Below, piece after piece: positions 34,346 to 44,939 of a stretch of DNA of 64,000 nucleotides. The position numbers and the translations under genes are program-made. Below the pieces are notes generated by a model, which searched no databases, was not told where the DNA came from, and saw only the letters and a list, made by a program, of their open reading frames with translations. How positions within the stretch are numbered: the first letter of the stretch is position 1; every line of letters begins with the position of its first letter. This DNA is from Cylindrobasidium torrendii FP15055 ss-10 (Eukaryota > Basidiomycota > Agaricomycetes > Agaricales > Physalacriaceae): contig KN880502.1 of assembly GCA_000934385.1 (NCBI GenBank), positions 46,068 through 110,067 on the forward strand, read 5' to 3'.

Positions 34346-34875
34346 GGTCGGCCGTGAGTCCAAGCTATTACGCTACTGTATGAAGACCTTGGTCTAATGA
34401 GGCTGTTATAACTATATACTACTATGCTATACCGTTTATGTAGAATAGAAACAATACATAGTCATCAAAGTTCTGTACTTCTGCATCCAATGAAATCCAA
34501 TCAAGCCTGTCAACAACAGCATGAATAATGTAGCCAGCAATTTTCCAGGTCGCAGAAGCAAAGCCATCCTCGAGCTATAACACAGATTGAAGGAGAGAAC
34601 CTTGAGGTTGTATGCTCTAATTCGCGGATTTCTGAACCAGGTTCACCCACTGATCATCAGCCTAATCGAAGAGGTCTATGTTCACCCAGGCTAATGTTCA
34701 CGGACAGTAAAGCTTATTCGAACTCATTCAGACTGAGTTCAGTTTACTTAACAAGTGGGCGGCAGCGGGGGAGCATCAAAGTCTACCCGAGTGCGTTGCT
34801 TATGTATCAACGTCATCGATCCCATCTTCCTTACTTCCTTGTCTGCTTACCACCACCACCACGACCCAACACATC
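34346..34875. other. intergenic, no gene recognised
   Basis: About 530 bp between kinase 3 and the Rossmann-fold gene. AT-rich at first, then a CCACCACCACCACGACC stretch just before the ATG at 34876, probably 5'UTR. Confidence 0.45.
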
Positions 34876-35768
34876 ATGACATCCGTTATCACCAACCCGC
34901 GCATCCTGCTCCTCGGCGGCCACGGTAAGGTCGCACTCGCCATGACACCGCGTCTCCTCGCAAAAGGATGGTCTGTGACCAGTGTTGTTCGCAATCCAGA
35001 GCACGAAGCAGATATCCGTGCCACTGCGCCATCTCCCAAGGGCACCCTTGACGTTCTGGTATCCAGTCTCGACGAAATATCTACCCAAGAGGATGCGAAC
35101 CAGATCATCGCACGCGTCAAACCACACTGGCTCATTTGGAGCGCAGGTACGTCTAATACCTCTGCCCTCATCTTATTTCGATATCGATGTGGAGCTTCAT
35201 AGGCGCAGGGGGTAAAGGTGGTGCAGTACGCACAAACCAAATAGACCATCTCGCTGCTGTTGCGTTCATTCGCGCCGCTGCAGCGTCTGCGAATGTCACT
35301 ACATTCCTCATGGTATCTGCCTTCAACTCACGACGAAGCAGACCTTCTTGGTGGACGGATGAGGACTGGGAGAGCATCGTGCACATGAATACGGTGACAA
35401 TGCCGGACTACTACCGGGCTAAAATCGCTGCGGACGAGGTGTTAACAGCAGTAGCACAGAAGAGGGATAGGAGCAGTACGATGCCGCCGATGAGGTCTGT
35501 TGTGCTAAGGCCCGGCTGGCTGACAGACGATGAGCCGACGGGCAAGATACAGCTGGGAAAGACTAAAGGAACTGGGAAAGTTCCTCGTGCGGATGTTGCA
35601 GAGACTGCTGTGCGCCTGCTTGAGGCGGTACAGCGCGGCTGGGATGGAGGATGGGTTGACCTGCTTTCCGGCGAGAATGACATCGACTCTGAAATTGGCC
35701 GTGTCGTGAATGCGAACGAGAACTCGATTGATGGAGAAAACCTCCAGGATATCTTTACCAAGGCCTGA
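34876..35768 (+). CDS. NAD(P)-binding Rossmann-fold protein (atypical SDR / NmrA-like epimerase)
   Basis: Cytosolic NAD(P)-dependent oxidoreductase-like protein. The N-terminus carries the dinucleotide-binding beta-alpha-beta unit (NPRILLLGGHGKVALAMTPR, pattern GxxGxxA), then VTSVVRNPEHEADIRA. The middle contains VTTFLMVSAFNSRR, MPDYYRAKIAADEVL (a YxxxK catalytic pair), and SVVLRPGWLTDDEPTGKIQL, with the end VDLLSGENDIDSEIGRVVNA. The two exons, 34876-35146 and 35203-35768, join to read WSAGAGGKGGAV. The family resembles the YwnB-type sugar-nucleotide-epimerase-like proteins common in fungi, whose substrates are mostly unknown. The gene is convergent with the MFS carrier, 104 bp away. Confidence 0.8.
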
Positions 35769-35872
35769 AGGGAGTAGACGTGTACGACACAGCAATAAAT
35801 GTACATCATATTTCATGTTGTTGGCCTGGTTTTACACTCGCGCTAATACACGTCGGTCATGAGAGAACCGTG

Positions 35873-37648
35873 CTAGTTAACGTCAGAAACAATATCACCG
35901 ACTTGAAATGGAACTTGCGCACCGTAGAGACTACACAATGAGCCCAACAGCATCATACCGCCCGAGTACTCAGCCACTGCGATCCAATTATGTCCAGAAG
36001 CATCGTATATGGCACCACCTATAGGAGAGCCCGCGAGCTGACCTGCATTCATACCAAGTATATCAAATATACCTTTTCCACTGCGCGCAGTGCGTGCTTA
36101 CCAGGAGAATTGGCCAGAATCATGAACCCAGTAATCGTGGACAAGCCCTTGACACCGAAGAGCTTAGCGCAAACCACAGGCAAAAGAGACATGAACCACG
36201 ACGCGACGAGGCCGTTCAGGATGCTGTACGCTAGAATGGCGGCATATGAACGAGCAAAGGGCCAGAACACCATTTGGAGGATGCCGCCGAAGAAAAAGGA
36301 TGCGAAGAAAGCATTCATGGGACCGAGCGTGTCGGCGATGAGGCCAGATATGAGCTTGAATGCATGAGTTTTTGAATATGAGGGTTGGGAAACCGCAGGC
36401 TTACGCGACCTATCCCAGCTTATGGACACATGCGTTGAGCGTTGAGCGAGTGGTTCCCATTATCATCCAAACGTACCGCATATGGCACCCAAGACCAGAG
36501 GGAGGACGACCAGAATGGATTCTGGGTCTAGTGAAGGGACATAGTACTTTGTGTACGTCGCCATGAAATGATACGGAGACTATTCAGAGTAACATCAGCG
36601 CGGCTTCACTATGTGCACGTCCGCAAAGACAGACCAAGAAACCGAATATGCCGAAGAACACCGAGCATGCTATACTGTAGAATTTCCCATCGACGTGCTC
36701 TGGGAGCCACCGTTTGGACTCCGTGAGATATCCTGGAATGCGGCGTTCCTGCAGGAGGAAGAAGCCAATGACGAGGAGGCCACCAGTGAGGCCGCTGTAA
36801 ATGAGCAGAGCATCGCGGTGCCCATAGCGTGACAGTCTATAACATCAAAAGTCAGAAAGTAATGCTTCATTAGAAAAGAGACTGCCTATGTACAGCTCGC
36901 GAAGAACAAGGGAGAAAACCCCTCCGCCGATTCCTGAACCGCCTGTCGCAATGCCAGTAGCAAAGCCGCGCCGTTTGTGGAACCACTGCGCGGGGAGGGA
37001 CATGTAGAGTGGAAGGGTGAGGCCTTGTGCCACGCCGAGGAAGACTCCTTGGGTGAGAAAAACGTGCCACAGCTTTGTAGAAAATGCGGAGGAAAACCAG
37101 GCTGCGATGGTGAGAATGGTGCCCAATGCAATGGGTGTCTGTTGGGCTACACCGTCAGGTCGATGGTGAAGAGTATTTGTTTGGATTTACCTTGTACCTG
37201 CTATAGCGATGGGATGAGCGTGAATAAAAAGACGAAGACACTGCTGGCATACAATCTATCCCCAAGTCCACCTGTTCCGTACGACAGAGAATGCGTTATC
37301 TAAGTCTAGAGTCAGCACCTCCACCCAGTCGCGATCACAGTAGACTACCAACGTACAAAGCTTGATAAACACCCTGCGAGGGTGAGGATACCGAGATTCG
37401 CTTGTGGGAACATCTCTGTATGGTAAAAGTCCTGCAGCACGCCCCATACCCAGCCATAAGACCTATGCACACCGTTTCAGATATCACGAGCGAAAGAAAG
37501 TTTAGAAAGCGTACATGCAGACACATGCATAGATGAAGCAACCAACGACTACAAGCCAAGCGCGCAAGCCGCCATCCGGATATGACAACGGGTCAGAACC
37601 TAGCTGTTCTTCCATTACCGTACTGTCTGTACATGTCTTGTTTTCCAT
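35873..37648 (-). CDS. MFS monocarboxylate-type transporter, copy 2
   Basis: Paralogue of the carrier at 17603-19301, with the same arrangement. The N-terminus MENKTCTDSTVMEEQ leads into SYPDGGLRAWLVVVGCFIYA. Further exons give QGVFLGVAQGLTLPLYMSLP, AQWFHKRRGFATGIATGGSG, DTLGPMNAFFASFFFGGILQ and SLLPVVCAKLFGVKGLSTIT, nearly identical to copy 1 in the second half. The last exon reads GQLAGSPIGGAIYDASGHNW and EYSGGMMLLGSLCSLYGAQV, with the stop at 35873-35875. The start at 37648 is the first ATG in frame with the helix 1 exon. Several introns are needed (about 37450-37510, 37310-37370, 37140-37195, 36840-36890, 36560-36620, 36370-36480 and 36060-36110). The substrate is unknown. Confidence 0.83.
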
Positions 37649-38040
37649 GGTGGTGGGAACGAGAGAAATGAAGGTTCCTTCGACATTGAAATGAACATGG
37701 AGAGAGAGAGACGGCTATACACGGCGATACGGAAGGGCGGACGCCTGGTCCGATGCCATTGTTCGGTCCGTCTTTGATCCTACATAGTGACCTCGTCGTT
37801 GTCTTCTTTACACTCGCCAGCTTGAGCCTTCAAATTTCAAACTTTGCATCTTCCCCGCATTTCTCTACAAGACAACCAACCTCATATTCGCACATTGCCA
37901 ACATCAAAGTCGGGCACTCATGAGCCTGCTTCGTCTTGCTTCCGCCGCAGTACCCATCCTTTCTTCCCCTCATCTGACTTTCAAGGTTAATCCAAACGAT
38001 ATGGATTAGGCGACAAGTATTGCTACATACTAAAGTACAG
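37649..38040. other. MFS copy 2 upstream region
   Basis: About 390 bp between the MFS start and the ornithine aminotransferase stop. No element recognised. Confidence 0.45.
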
Positions 38041-39608
38041 CTACAGGGTTACATTGTCCTTGTGCCCGACCTCGCTCTCGACTTCGCCGGGGATGTCATC
38101 CAGCTTGTCCAGGTCGTCCAAGCACTCTCCAATGATCTTCACCGCCTCCTTCAACTCCTCCTCCTTGATAACGAGCGGGGGCGCAAAGCGAATGCTACCA
38201 TGGAGTCAGCAAATGTACGAGAAAGGTGTGCGCATGAACATACATGTTGACGTGCGTCGGCTTAGCCAGAACGCCTCTGCTCTTAAGCAGCAGACACAGC
38301 TGCCAGGCCGTCCTCCCCTTCTTGCTGGCCGCCTCGTCGATGACGACGGCGTTGAGCAAGCCACGGCCGCGAACCTCCTTAACCAACTTTCCTCCCTCAC
38401 TGCCCGACTTCTGAATATCGAGGATCGAATCCCTGAAGACCTTGCCTAGCGCCTCTGCACGTTCCGAAAGTTTCTCATCAACGAGAACATCGAGTGCGGT
38501 AGTGGCTACAGCGCAGCCTAGCGGGTTCCCTCCGTACGTGGATCCGTGCTCACCAGGAGCGATGCACAGCATAATTTCTTTGTTTGCCAGAACGGCGGAT
38601 ACTGGGTACAGGCCACCGCTGAGGGCCTTTCCAAGAAGAACAACGTCTGGTTTGATGTTGTCCCAGTCGGAGGCGAGCATTTTGCCTGTGCGACACATGC
38701 CTGTCTGGATCTCGTCGCAGATGAGCAGGACACGGTGCTTCTTGCAAAGCTCGGCGACGCGCTGCAGGTATCCTTGCGGTGGAACAACGATACTAAGGAG
38801 AACAGTAAGTTGAAGTACAGATTGCCGAGAGATAGTGACGCACCCTGCCTCACCCTGGATGGGCTCGACCAAAAACGCGGCGACCTTGTCCCCATACAAC
38901 TCCAAAGCCTCCTCTACATCATCTGCATTCCCATACCGAATCGTCTTCTGCTTCCCTTGCTTGTCGGTGAACACTGGACCGACACCCTTGAGGAAAGGAC
39001 CGAATCCTATCCTGCAGTCTGGGTCGGTGCTCATGCTGATGACACCGAGCGTGCGTCCATGGAAGTTGTTCTCAACAGAGAGAATGATCGCCTCTCCTTC
39101 TGGGACGCCTTTCTTGACATACGCCCACTTGCGCGCGACCTTGAGCCCGGTCTCGACGGCCTCTGCACCGGTGTTCATCGGCAGGACCATGTCGTAACCA
39201 AAGAGTTGAGTGATCTTCTTGGCGAATGGTCCAAAGCTCGAGTTGTAGAACGCGCGGGAAGAGAGCGTGAGGCGTTGAGCCTGCTCGATGAGCGTGGCAA
39301 CAATGCGTGGGTGGCAATGGCCTTGGTTGACGGCCGAGTAGGCGCTCAACATGTCAATGTAGCGACGGCCCTCTGGGTCCCAGACGCTGTACTCGGGGCA
39401 TCGGTGAGCCAGGCCCCAAACATGAAAGAGCTGAATTCCAACTTACATCGCGCCTAGACCCTTGTCGAAAACGACAGGAAGAGGGTGGTAGCTGCAAGAC
39501 ATGGAATTAGACAAATTATCTTGCAAGCTGGCGGAGAACGCACTTGTGCGCGCCGTGCTCGTGCTCGAGGGCGATGACATCGGCAGAAGTGAGATGAACA
39601 GAGCTCAT
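38041..39608 (-). CDS. CAR2: ornithine aminotransferase
   Basis: PLP-dependent class III aminotransferase converting L-ornithine and 2-oxoglutarate to glutamate-5-semialdehyde and glutamate (arginine catabolism, proline route). Signatures: [88 protein letters not shown] (Asp binding the pyridine nitrogen), and [20 protein letters not shown], where the Lys of GKALSGG is the PLP Schiff-base residue. Then [20 protein letters not shown] and the C-terminal [17 protein letters not shown]. The start at 39608 gives [20 protein letters not shown]; no mitochondrial targeting signal is obvious, so a cytosolic location as in yeast is likely. Introns lie near 39500-39545, 39405-39450, 38790-38850 and 38190-38245. 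A TATATAA lies about 83 bp upstream. Confidence 0.94.
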
Positions 39609-39690
39609 TGTTGTGGTTGGTCGGAAGCAGGAGATGATGGTAAAAGGTTAGGAGACGAGTGAAAAGACAGGACTTGCAGGCGATCACGTA

Positions 39691-39697
39691 TTATATA
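39691..39697 (-). promoter_or_regulatory. TATA box of ornithine aminotransferase
   Basis: TATATAA on the minus strand, about 83 bp upstream of the ATG at 39608. Confidence 0.55.
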
Positions 39698-39944
39698 GCT
39701 CCGCCCGTCTTCGAGTCATGGGTGGCGAAAAGGATAATCGATGGCTCCAGAGTGGTCGGCGCATCGTTCGGAATCCATCCGGAATTCATGCGCCGTCCCG
39801 CAGGCGAAACGGCGACGGCAAGCATGGAAATGCGTTCATTTGACCCAATCTGCCCTTCCATCTATCCCATCGCTGCCCCTGTAGCTTAGCGAGATGAGCG
39901 AGTCACGTGTCAGGATCAATCTATGTCTTTGCTACCCATCCACA

Positions 39945-40019
39945 GGGCACATGGTGTAGTTGGTTTATCACGCCCGCTTAGCATGCGGGAGGTGTTGGGT
40001 TCAATTCCCAATGTGTCCA
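39945..40019 (+). tRNA. tRNA-Ala (anticodon AGC)
   Basis: Full cloverleaf of about 75 nt including the discriminator A. Acceptor GGGCACA pairs with TGTGTCC, giving the G3-U70 wobble pair that is the alanine identity element. The anticodon arm is CCCGC-TTAGCAT-GCGGG with anticodon AGC, and there is no intron. The T arm is TTGGG-TTCAATT-CCCAA, which also contains the B box for Pol III; the D arm TGGTGTAGTTGG holds the A box. A T run downstream is weak. Confidence 0.93.
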
Positions 40020-40183
40020 CTGAAGTCGAGACGTTCGAAGTTTTGATCAACCATCCGTTGTTTTATAATACAGGGCTCTTGAGCTCAAGTCTTCAACACT
40101 ATGTATTAAATACCGATTACTAGCAGAGGCTCTTTATGGATACCCGGAGGCAGCATAATGAAGCTAACTATAGACTGCTATTG

Positions 40184-42190
40184 CTACTCCCCTCGTAGCT
40201 CCTTGCGCATGTCTTTGGCTATGCGGATGGCGCCTCTTGCTACCCTCTCCCAGCCTGGAAGAAAACGTGTCAGCCCAGCTACACAGCAAAAACGCACAAC
40301 TTGACATACAGATTTTGCCATAGCTCGGTATCATCCCGCGAGTGTACAGGTACATCGACGAATTGATGACCTCCTCCACGATATTGCGATACGGTCCTCG
40401 AGTACGGCTGTGGAGGACTTCTTTGGCGTAGCCCAACGCGAACAAGTTCTTGGCCACTCTGGATCTCGCATTAGATGTTATGCAGAAAGCTAGGGACTCA
40501 CATCTTCTCGAGCTCATCTTCTTGATCCTGCATGTATTCGTCCCTCCACATAATCGTCTTTTTGGCATGCTACACGACATCAGTACACATTGGTGGGGTT
40601 GCCATACACGTACCGCAAGTATCTCCCCTAAATCTTGAATGCAGCCTTCCAAGGCTAGCTCACGCGCCTCCGGAGGCACAGCAAGGAGCTTCTTCTCAAG
40701 CTCTTTAACGTGCTGGTCGAGTACAAGGTTTCGCCGCTCTAGCCTTGTGCCCAACAACTCGTCCTGTTCTGGCACTGTACGTATTATTCAGTCACGCATA
40801 TATGCATGCAAAACACTATAAACAACTCACCATATTCGGTGTGAGCGGGGACCAAAAGCCTTTCTTCCAAGTGGGCCAGAGCATTTGACTCCCATCCGCA
40901 CGCCTCTGACACCCTGCGCAATGCATCGCGCTCGTCCATGGTACTGCAGCGTATATGGTCAAATCAACATGTGGGGTAATGACCGACGAACAACATACTG
41001 GCTGGGAAGGCAAAGTCGACAAATCCGACATCGAAGCCTAAGCTGAAACTTGACGCCCAGGTCTGAATCCTTAACCCACCGGGGCGTCCCAGTACAAAAC
41101 TGTAGATGTTGTTAAAACATTGAATGAGGCTGAGTGCCTAACCAAATACGCACGTCGCATCGAAAGACGAAGTTGAGCCGCACCCAGTCCTCCTCGGACA
41201 TTCCATTGAAGGGGGGCGGCATGTCAGATATGTTCACACGCGCGCGGCCTCGGAGGCCTCCTGCAGTAGCAGTACGCGCATTCAACATCTTTTCGATAAA
41301 CGGAAACGTTTGCGCAAGATTGAACAAGGCCAATGGGTCGAGATAGCGAAGAATCTAGAGACGAAGCTGAAGTCAGATTCCTGGTCATTCTCAAGGCGCG
41401 TCCAAGGTGTACGAACTTCGAGGAGGATGTCATGGGGTAGCTTGGATAAGTCGAAGAAAGTTTGAGGACCGTGTGCGCGGTCGTAGGCTGCCACCACATC
41501 GCTGTCCCACTCATCATCCCAGCTGTTATCCCAGTCAGACGAGTCCGAGCCTGCATCCGACGCGAACTCGTCCTTGGAATCGGGGTCCTGGCCGTGCCCT
41601 GGCTCTATATCCCAAAGTCGCTTGAAGATAGGTCCGAGTTCCACTGGTTTAGAATTTGTTGGCTCGTCCTTCATCTCGGTTTTGATCACTGCGTCCGGTA
41701 CTATGCGCTCCGTCTTGACTTTCGCTGGTGTGTTCGATACATCCTCAGTCTTGATTCTGACCAGTGCGTCTGGTACGTCCTCCGTCTTGACACTCGGCTG
41801 GTCCGTGGACTTTTCCATCTTGACTCTCGGGATCTCCTCTGCGACCTCCTCCGTCTTGACCACAATGTCCGTGGTTGAAATAGACGCTACTCTTCTACTC
41901 GTAGCAAGCGGATCAGAGTCTCCGGATTCGACCTTAACGCGCTCCAATGCGTCGTCCAACGAGCTCGGGTCAATCTCGTCGAGTGGACTATCACATTGGA
42001 CGTCCTCCGTCTTGACCCGCATAACCTCGAGCGGAGGGCGCCTTTCTATCGGACGCACGCCACTGGCATTCACGCGTTCCATCGCCTCGTCCAATAAATC
42101 CAAGTCGATGCCGTCCAGAGAGTCGACGTCCAAATCACTGTCGAAGGGAGAGGTAGGTGCAGTGGTCAAAAGCGCGTCTTCAGGATCCAT
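40184..42190 (-). CDS. F-box-like protein with an array of SUMO-consensus motifs
   Basis: Two-part protein. The N-terminal 220 residues are acidic and contain a series of psi-Lys-x-Glu motifs (RVKTED, RVKVES, VVKTEE, RVKMEK, SVKTED, RIKTED, KVKTER, VIKTEM), the SUMO-conjugation consensus, spaced about 10-45 residues apart. Next, DLSKLPHDILLEILRYLDPL, then ALFNLAQTFPFIEKML, reads as an F-box across an intron at about 41354-41412. Downstream exons add a Cys-rich segment (FCTGTPRWVKDSDLG then CRICRLCLP) and a coiled-coil-rich tail (GTRLERRNLVLDQHVKELEK) ending MRKELRGE. The ATG at 42190 (MDPEDALL) is preferred; an in-frame ATG at 42226 is possible. The role as a ubiquitin-ligase adaptor controlled by SUMO is inferred from these motifs only. 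Confidence 0.7.
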
Positions 42191-42650
42191 GGTGACGGGA
42201 AGAAGCCAACGAACGCGTCCGGTCATTCATTAAGAGTGAATTGAGCTCCACGTGCTAGCAACTTCGTCCGGGGTAGCGCATTTCTTGCGCATATACTCTT
42301 GTAGGAATGCCGCCTTCAATGCGCTGCCTGCTGGATCACAAACATTCGACTGCGACCTACTAGTATATTCGAGCACTGATGTCCTCAGAGTCCTCATTCT
42401 GAATTTCAGAGTAACCTATCCTCACCCCGCCTTTATCAACAACGAATCGCAATCTTCCTGAACTACATACAGAGTATTTCAAGGTAACTAATGTTAGCTT
42501 ACCAGGTTATTCGCCTAGCTCTGACCACATCAACTTGACGCCCTAATTGCCGAGCCGGACCAGAGAGTGGGTGAGCACGTCAGCTGCCTTGTTTGTTGCA
42601 GTACAAGAACACGAACCGAAGCCTTACAGAGTTAGTCTAATCCTCCCATC
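42191..42650. other. divergent intergenic region (F-box-like / SDR)
   Basis: A 460-bp region shared by two divergent genes. It has a CACGTG at 42250-42255 near the F-box-like gene. No other element recognised. Confidence 0.4.
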
Positions 42651-43557
42651 ATGTCCAGCCTCAACGACCTCTTTGGTGTCAAAGGTCTCACTGTTGTCGT
42701 TACTGGGGGCGGTACGGGCCTTGGACTGCACATGGCTAGAGCCTTCGCAGCGAACGGTGCTAAAGGTGGGTTTGTACTCCGATGGTCGACGACAATTATG
42801 CTGATGAATATAGTCATTATTACTGGTCGCAGAGCCGAAGTCTTGCAGAAGGCAGCTCAAGACATTGAAGGAAGCGTCATTGCGTATGTCTCGCTCTCTG
42901 AATACTTCATATGGCGCTGACCTCCTTCGCAGCGTCCCAGTCGATGTCACATCGCCCGACGCAGCGAAGAAGATCATTGAAGCATTAGGAGAAAACCCAA
43001 AGCTCGACGTCCTCATCAACAACGCAGGAATCGGCAGACCAGACCCTCCATCCACCTTCGAACTGCCCGTCGAAAAACTCCAGGAAGCCATGTTAGGATC
43101 TCTGCACACCACCTGGTCAGACACCTTCCACACCAACGTTGAGCCCATCTACTTCTTATCCGCTGGGCTTCTGCATTTGCTAGCTGCATCCCCCACAGGC
43201 GGGCGTATCATCAACATCTCGTCCATGGGTGGCCAGCTAGCTGATCCACGCACGTACATCCCCGCATACCAAGCCTCCAAAGCCGCAGTGAACCACCTCA
43301 CACGCGTCCTCGCAAGCAAGCTTCGAAACCACGGTGTGCGCGTCAACGCCATCGCCCCAGGTTACTTTGAAAGCGAGATGAACGACCCCAAGGACCCAAC
43401 CTCACTTATCTCAAAGAATGTACAGTTCGTTCCACTCAAACGGGCGGGAAATGCGACGGACATTGCGGGAACGGCAGTGTGGCTGGCGAGCCCAGCTGGG
43501 TCGTACGTCGATGGCCAGGTCATCACGCTAGATGGAGGGCGTAGCCTAGCGTCGTAG
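42651..43557 (+). CDS. short-chain dehydrogenase/reductase (classical SDR)
   Basis: NAD(P)H-dependent oxidoreductase of about 269 aa. Exons are 42651-42765, 42814-42883 and 42933-43557, and their lengths sum to a whole number of codons. Motifs: cofactor-binding TGGGTGLG within TVVVTGGGTGLGLHMARAFA, a VPVDVTSP segment, NNAG in DVLINNAGIGRPDP, the catalytic Ser in GGRIINISSMGGQLADPRT, the YxxxK pair in YQASKAAVNHLTRVLASKL, and the closing VRVNAIAPGYFESEM, then SYVDGQVITLDGGRSLAS. It resembles fungal gluconate/3-oxoacyl-reductase-like SDRs, but the substrate is not predictable. The gene ends 47 bp from the convergent HPM1. Confidence 0.88.
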
Positions 43558-43604
43558 CGGACGGTCGATATTGAGGTACAAATAGCGAATGTTACATTGT
43601 AAAG

Positions 43605-44793
43605 TTATGGCCAGCTGAGCTGCAGAATTTTCCTGCCCACACCGGACGTCTTCTCCCAGACTGTCTTGACCTGGCCACCTGCGGCTGTGACGGCCTCACA
43701 GAACGCAGTAACACTCCCGCCAACGCCGAAGTAGAGTACCTTGGCGGCGACAAGGCAAGTTGTGGAGGGTGCTGTGGCAGCACCAAGGAGCTTGACAAGG
43801 AATGGGAGGCTCTCGGGGTGGTATATGGTCTCGGAAGATAGGACGACATGATAGGGCTTTTCGACAGTGAACGAGGACCAGCCTCCGGCTATGAACTTGA
43901 GCGAGATAGAATGGGTCTTCAAGGATTCGAGGAAGGCTGCTTTGAGCGCGGGAGTTACGGGTATGTCGGCAGGTTCTGAGTTATCGGCCGGTGGGAGCTC
44001 GCTGTCGATGTCTTCTATGACGGACGTTGTTTCACGAAACTCTTTGGACGCAGGAGACATGTCTACGCGAGATGTCAGCGGCAAAACAAGACAACAGTGA
44101 ATGCCATACACCATGCTATGATGATATTGGGAAAGGTGATGAGCTCAAAAACAGACGTGTTATAGTCTTGTAGATGCAATTCGGTGTGGAGGTCGGTCGA
44201 CGGCTCGGAGAAGAGCTTGCCAAGGATGTACAAGGATGGTACAGAAGTACCACAGCCAACCTATCAAGAGATGAGGTCGTGTCGCGACCTAATGAGCACC
44301 CATACCTCTAGGATTCGTTTGCCGCGAAGGTTCTGTTGAAGAGCTTCTGCAGTAAGGTAGTCTACAAGGTCCAGGCTACACTCCCACGTCTTGAGACCAC
44401 CCTCATATACACCATGCACAAGATCTGACGGTGCATCGAGAAATTCGAGAGACCCGGCACCGGCGTCCTTCTGAGAGTCGTCCTCCTCATTGATGACTTG
44501 GAATCGCGCGTCGAAGAGATCTCGTCGGGACAATGTGACACGGCCTCCTTCAGAAAGCGGGATTGGAAGGGGTGAGCTCGATATCAGCGGCGGTAGGCAG
44601 TCCAGCTGATCTTGTCATGGTCAGTCGGAATATCAGGAAATGCGTAGACACGCACCAGCCGCTGCAATGAAATCTCCTGGTATGGCTGCTCCTCGACTGC
44701 CTTATCTTTCTTTTGCGCGGACGACGTAGTCTCGAACCCAAGGCCCGATATTTCCTCGTCTGTCTCGTCGATTTCGAACCCGAATTTGAACAT
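43605..44793 (-). CDS. HPM1: HPM1/METTL18-type histidine protein methyltransferase
   Basis: SAM-dependent methyltransferase; in yeast Hpm1 methylates a histidine of ribosomal protein Rpl3. It opens with MFKFGFEIDETDEE, the typical start of the family, then QPYQEISLQRLV. Motif I is split by an intron: GKRILEVGCGTSVPSLYIL. Next come LHLQDYNTSVFELITFPN, an insert (IEDIDSELPPADNSEPADIP), KFIAGGWSSFTVEKPYHVVL, SETIYHPESLPFLVKLL, and a C-terminus AAKVLYFGVGGSVTAFCEAV that ends SGVGRKILQLSWP at 43605. The start at 44793 is set by the MFKFGFEI motif. Introns lie near 44600-44660, 44255-44305 and 44060-44115. It shares a 146-bp divergent promoter with the nuclease gene. Confidence 0.87.
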
Positions 44794-44939
44794 TTTGCAG
44801 ACGGCGATGAAGAAAAATGGTGGTAAAAGACAAAAGTTGCGATCAGGCGCGATCGTCATTGATGATGATATCACGTGGCAGACGCGCCCGAATAGGAGAG
44901 CTGTGCTGCCACTGTGCTGTCCTCTTCCTGACTGTCACC
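44794..44939. promoter_or_regulatory. compact bidirectional promoter (HPM1 / S1-P1 nuclease)
   Basis: Only 146 bp separate the two divergent start codons (44793 and 44940). The middle holds a GATGATGATATCACGTGG stretch with CACGTG at 44873-44878. No TATA box is seen for either gene. Confidence 0.5.

Noticed and set aside
41574..42233. 219-codon frame on the plus strand
   Set aside because: Antisense shadow of the acidic F-box-like N-terminus.
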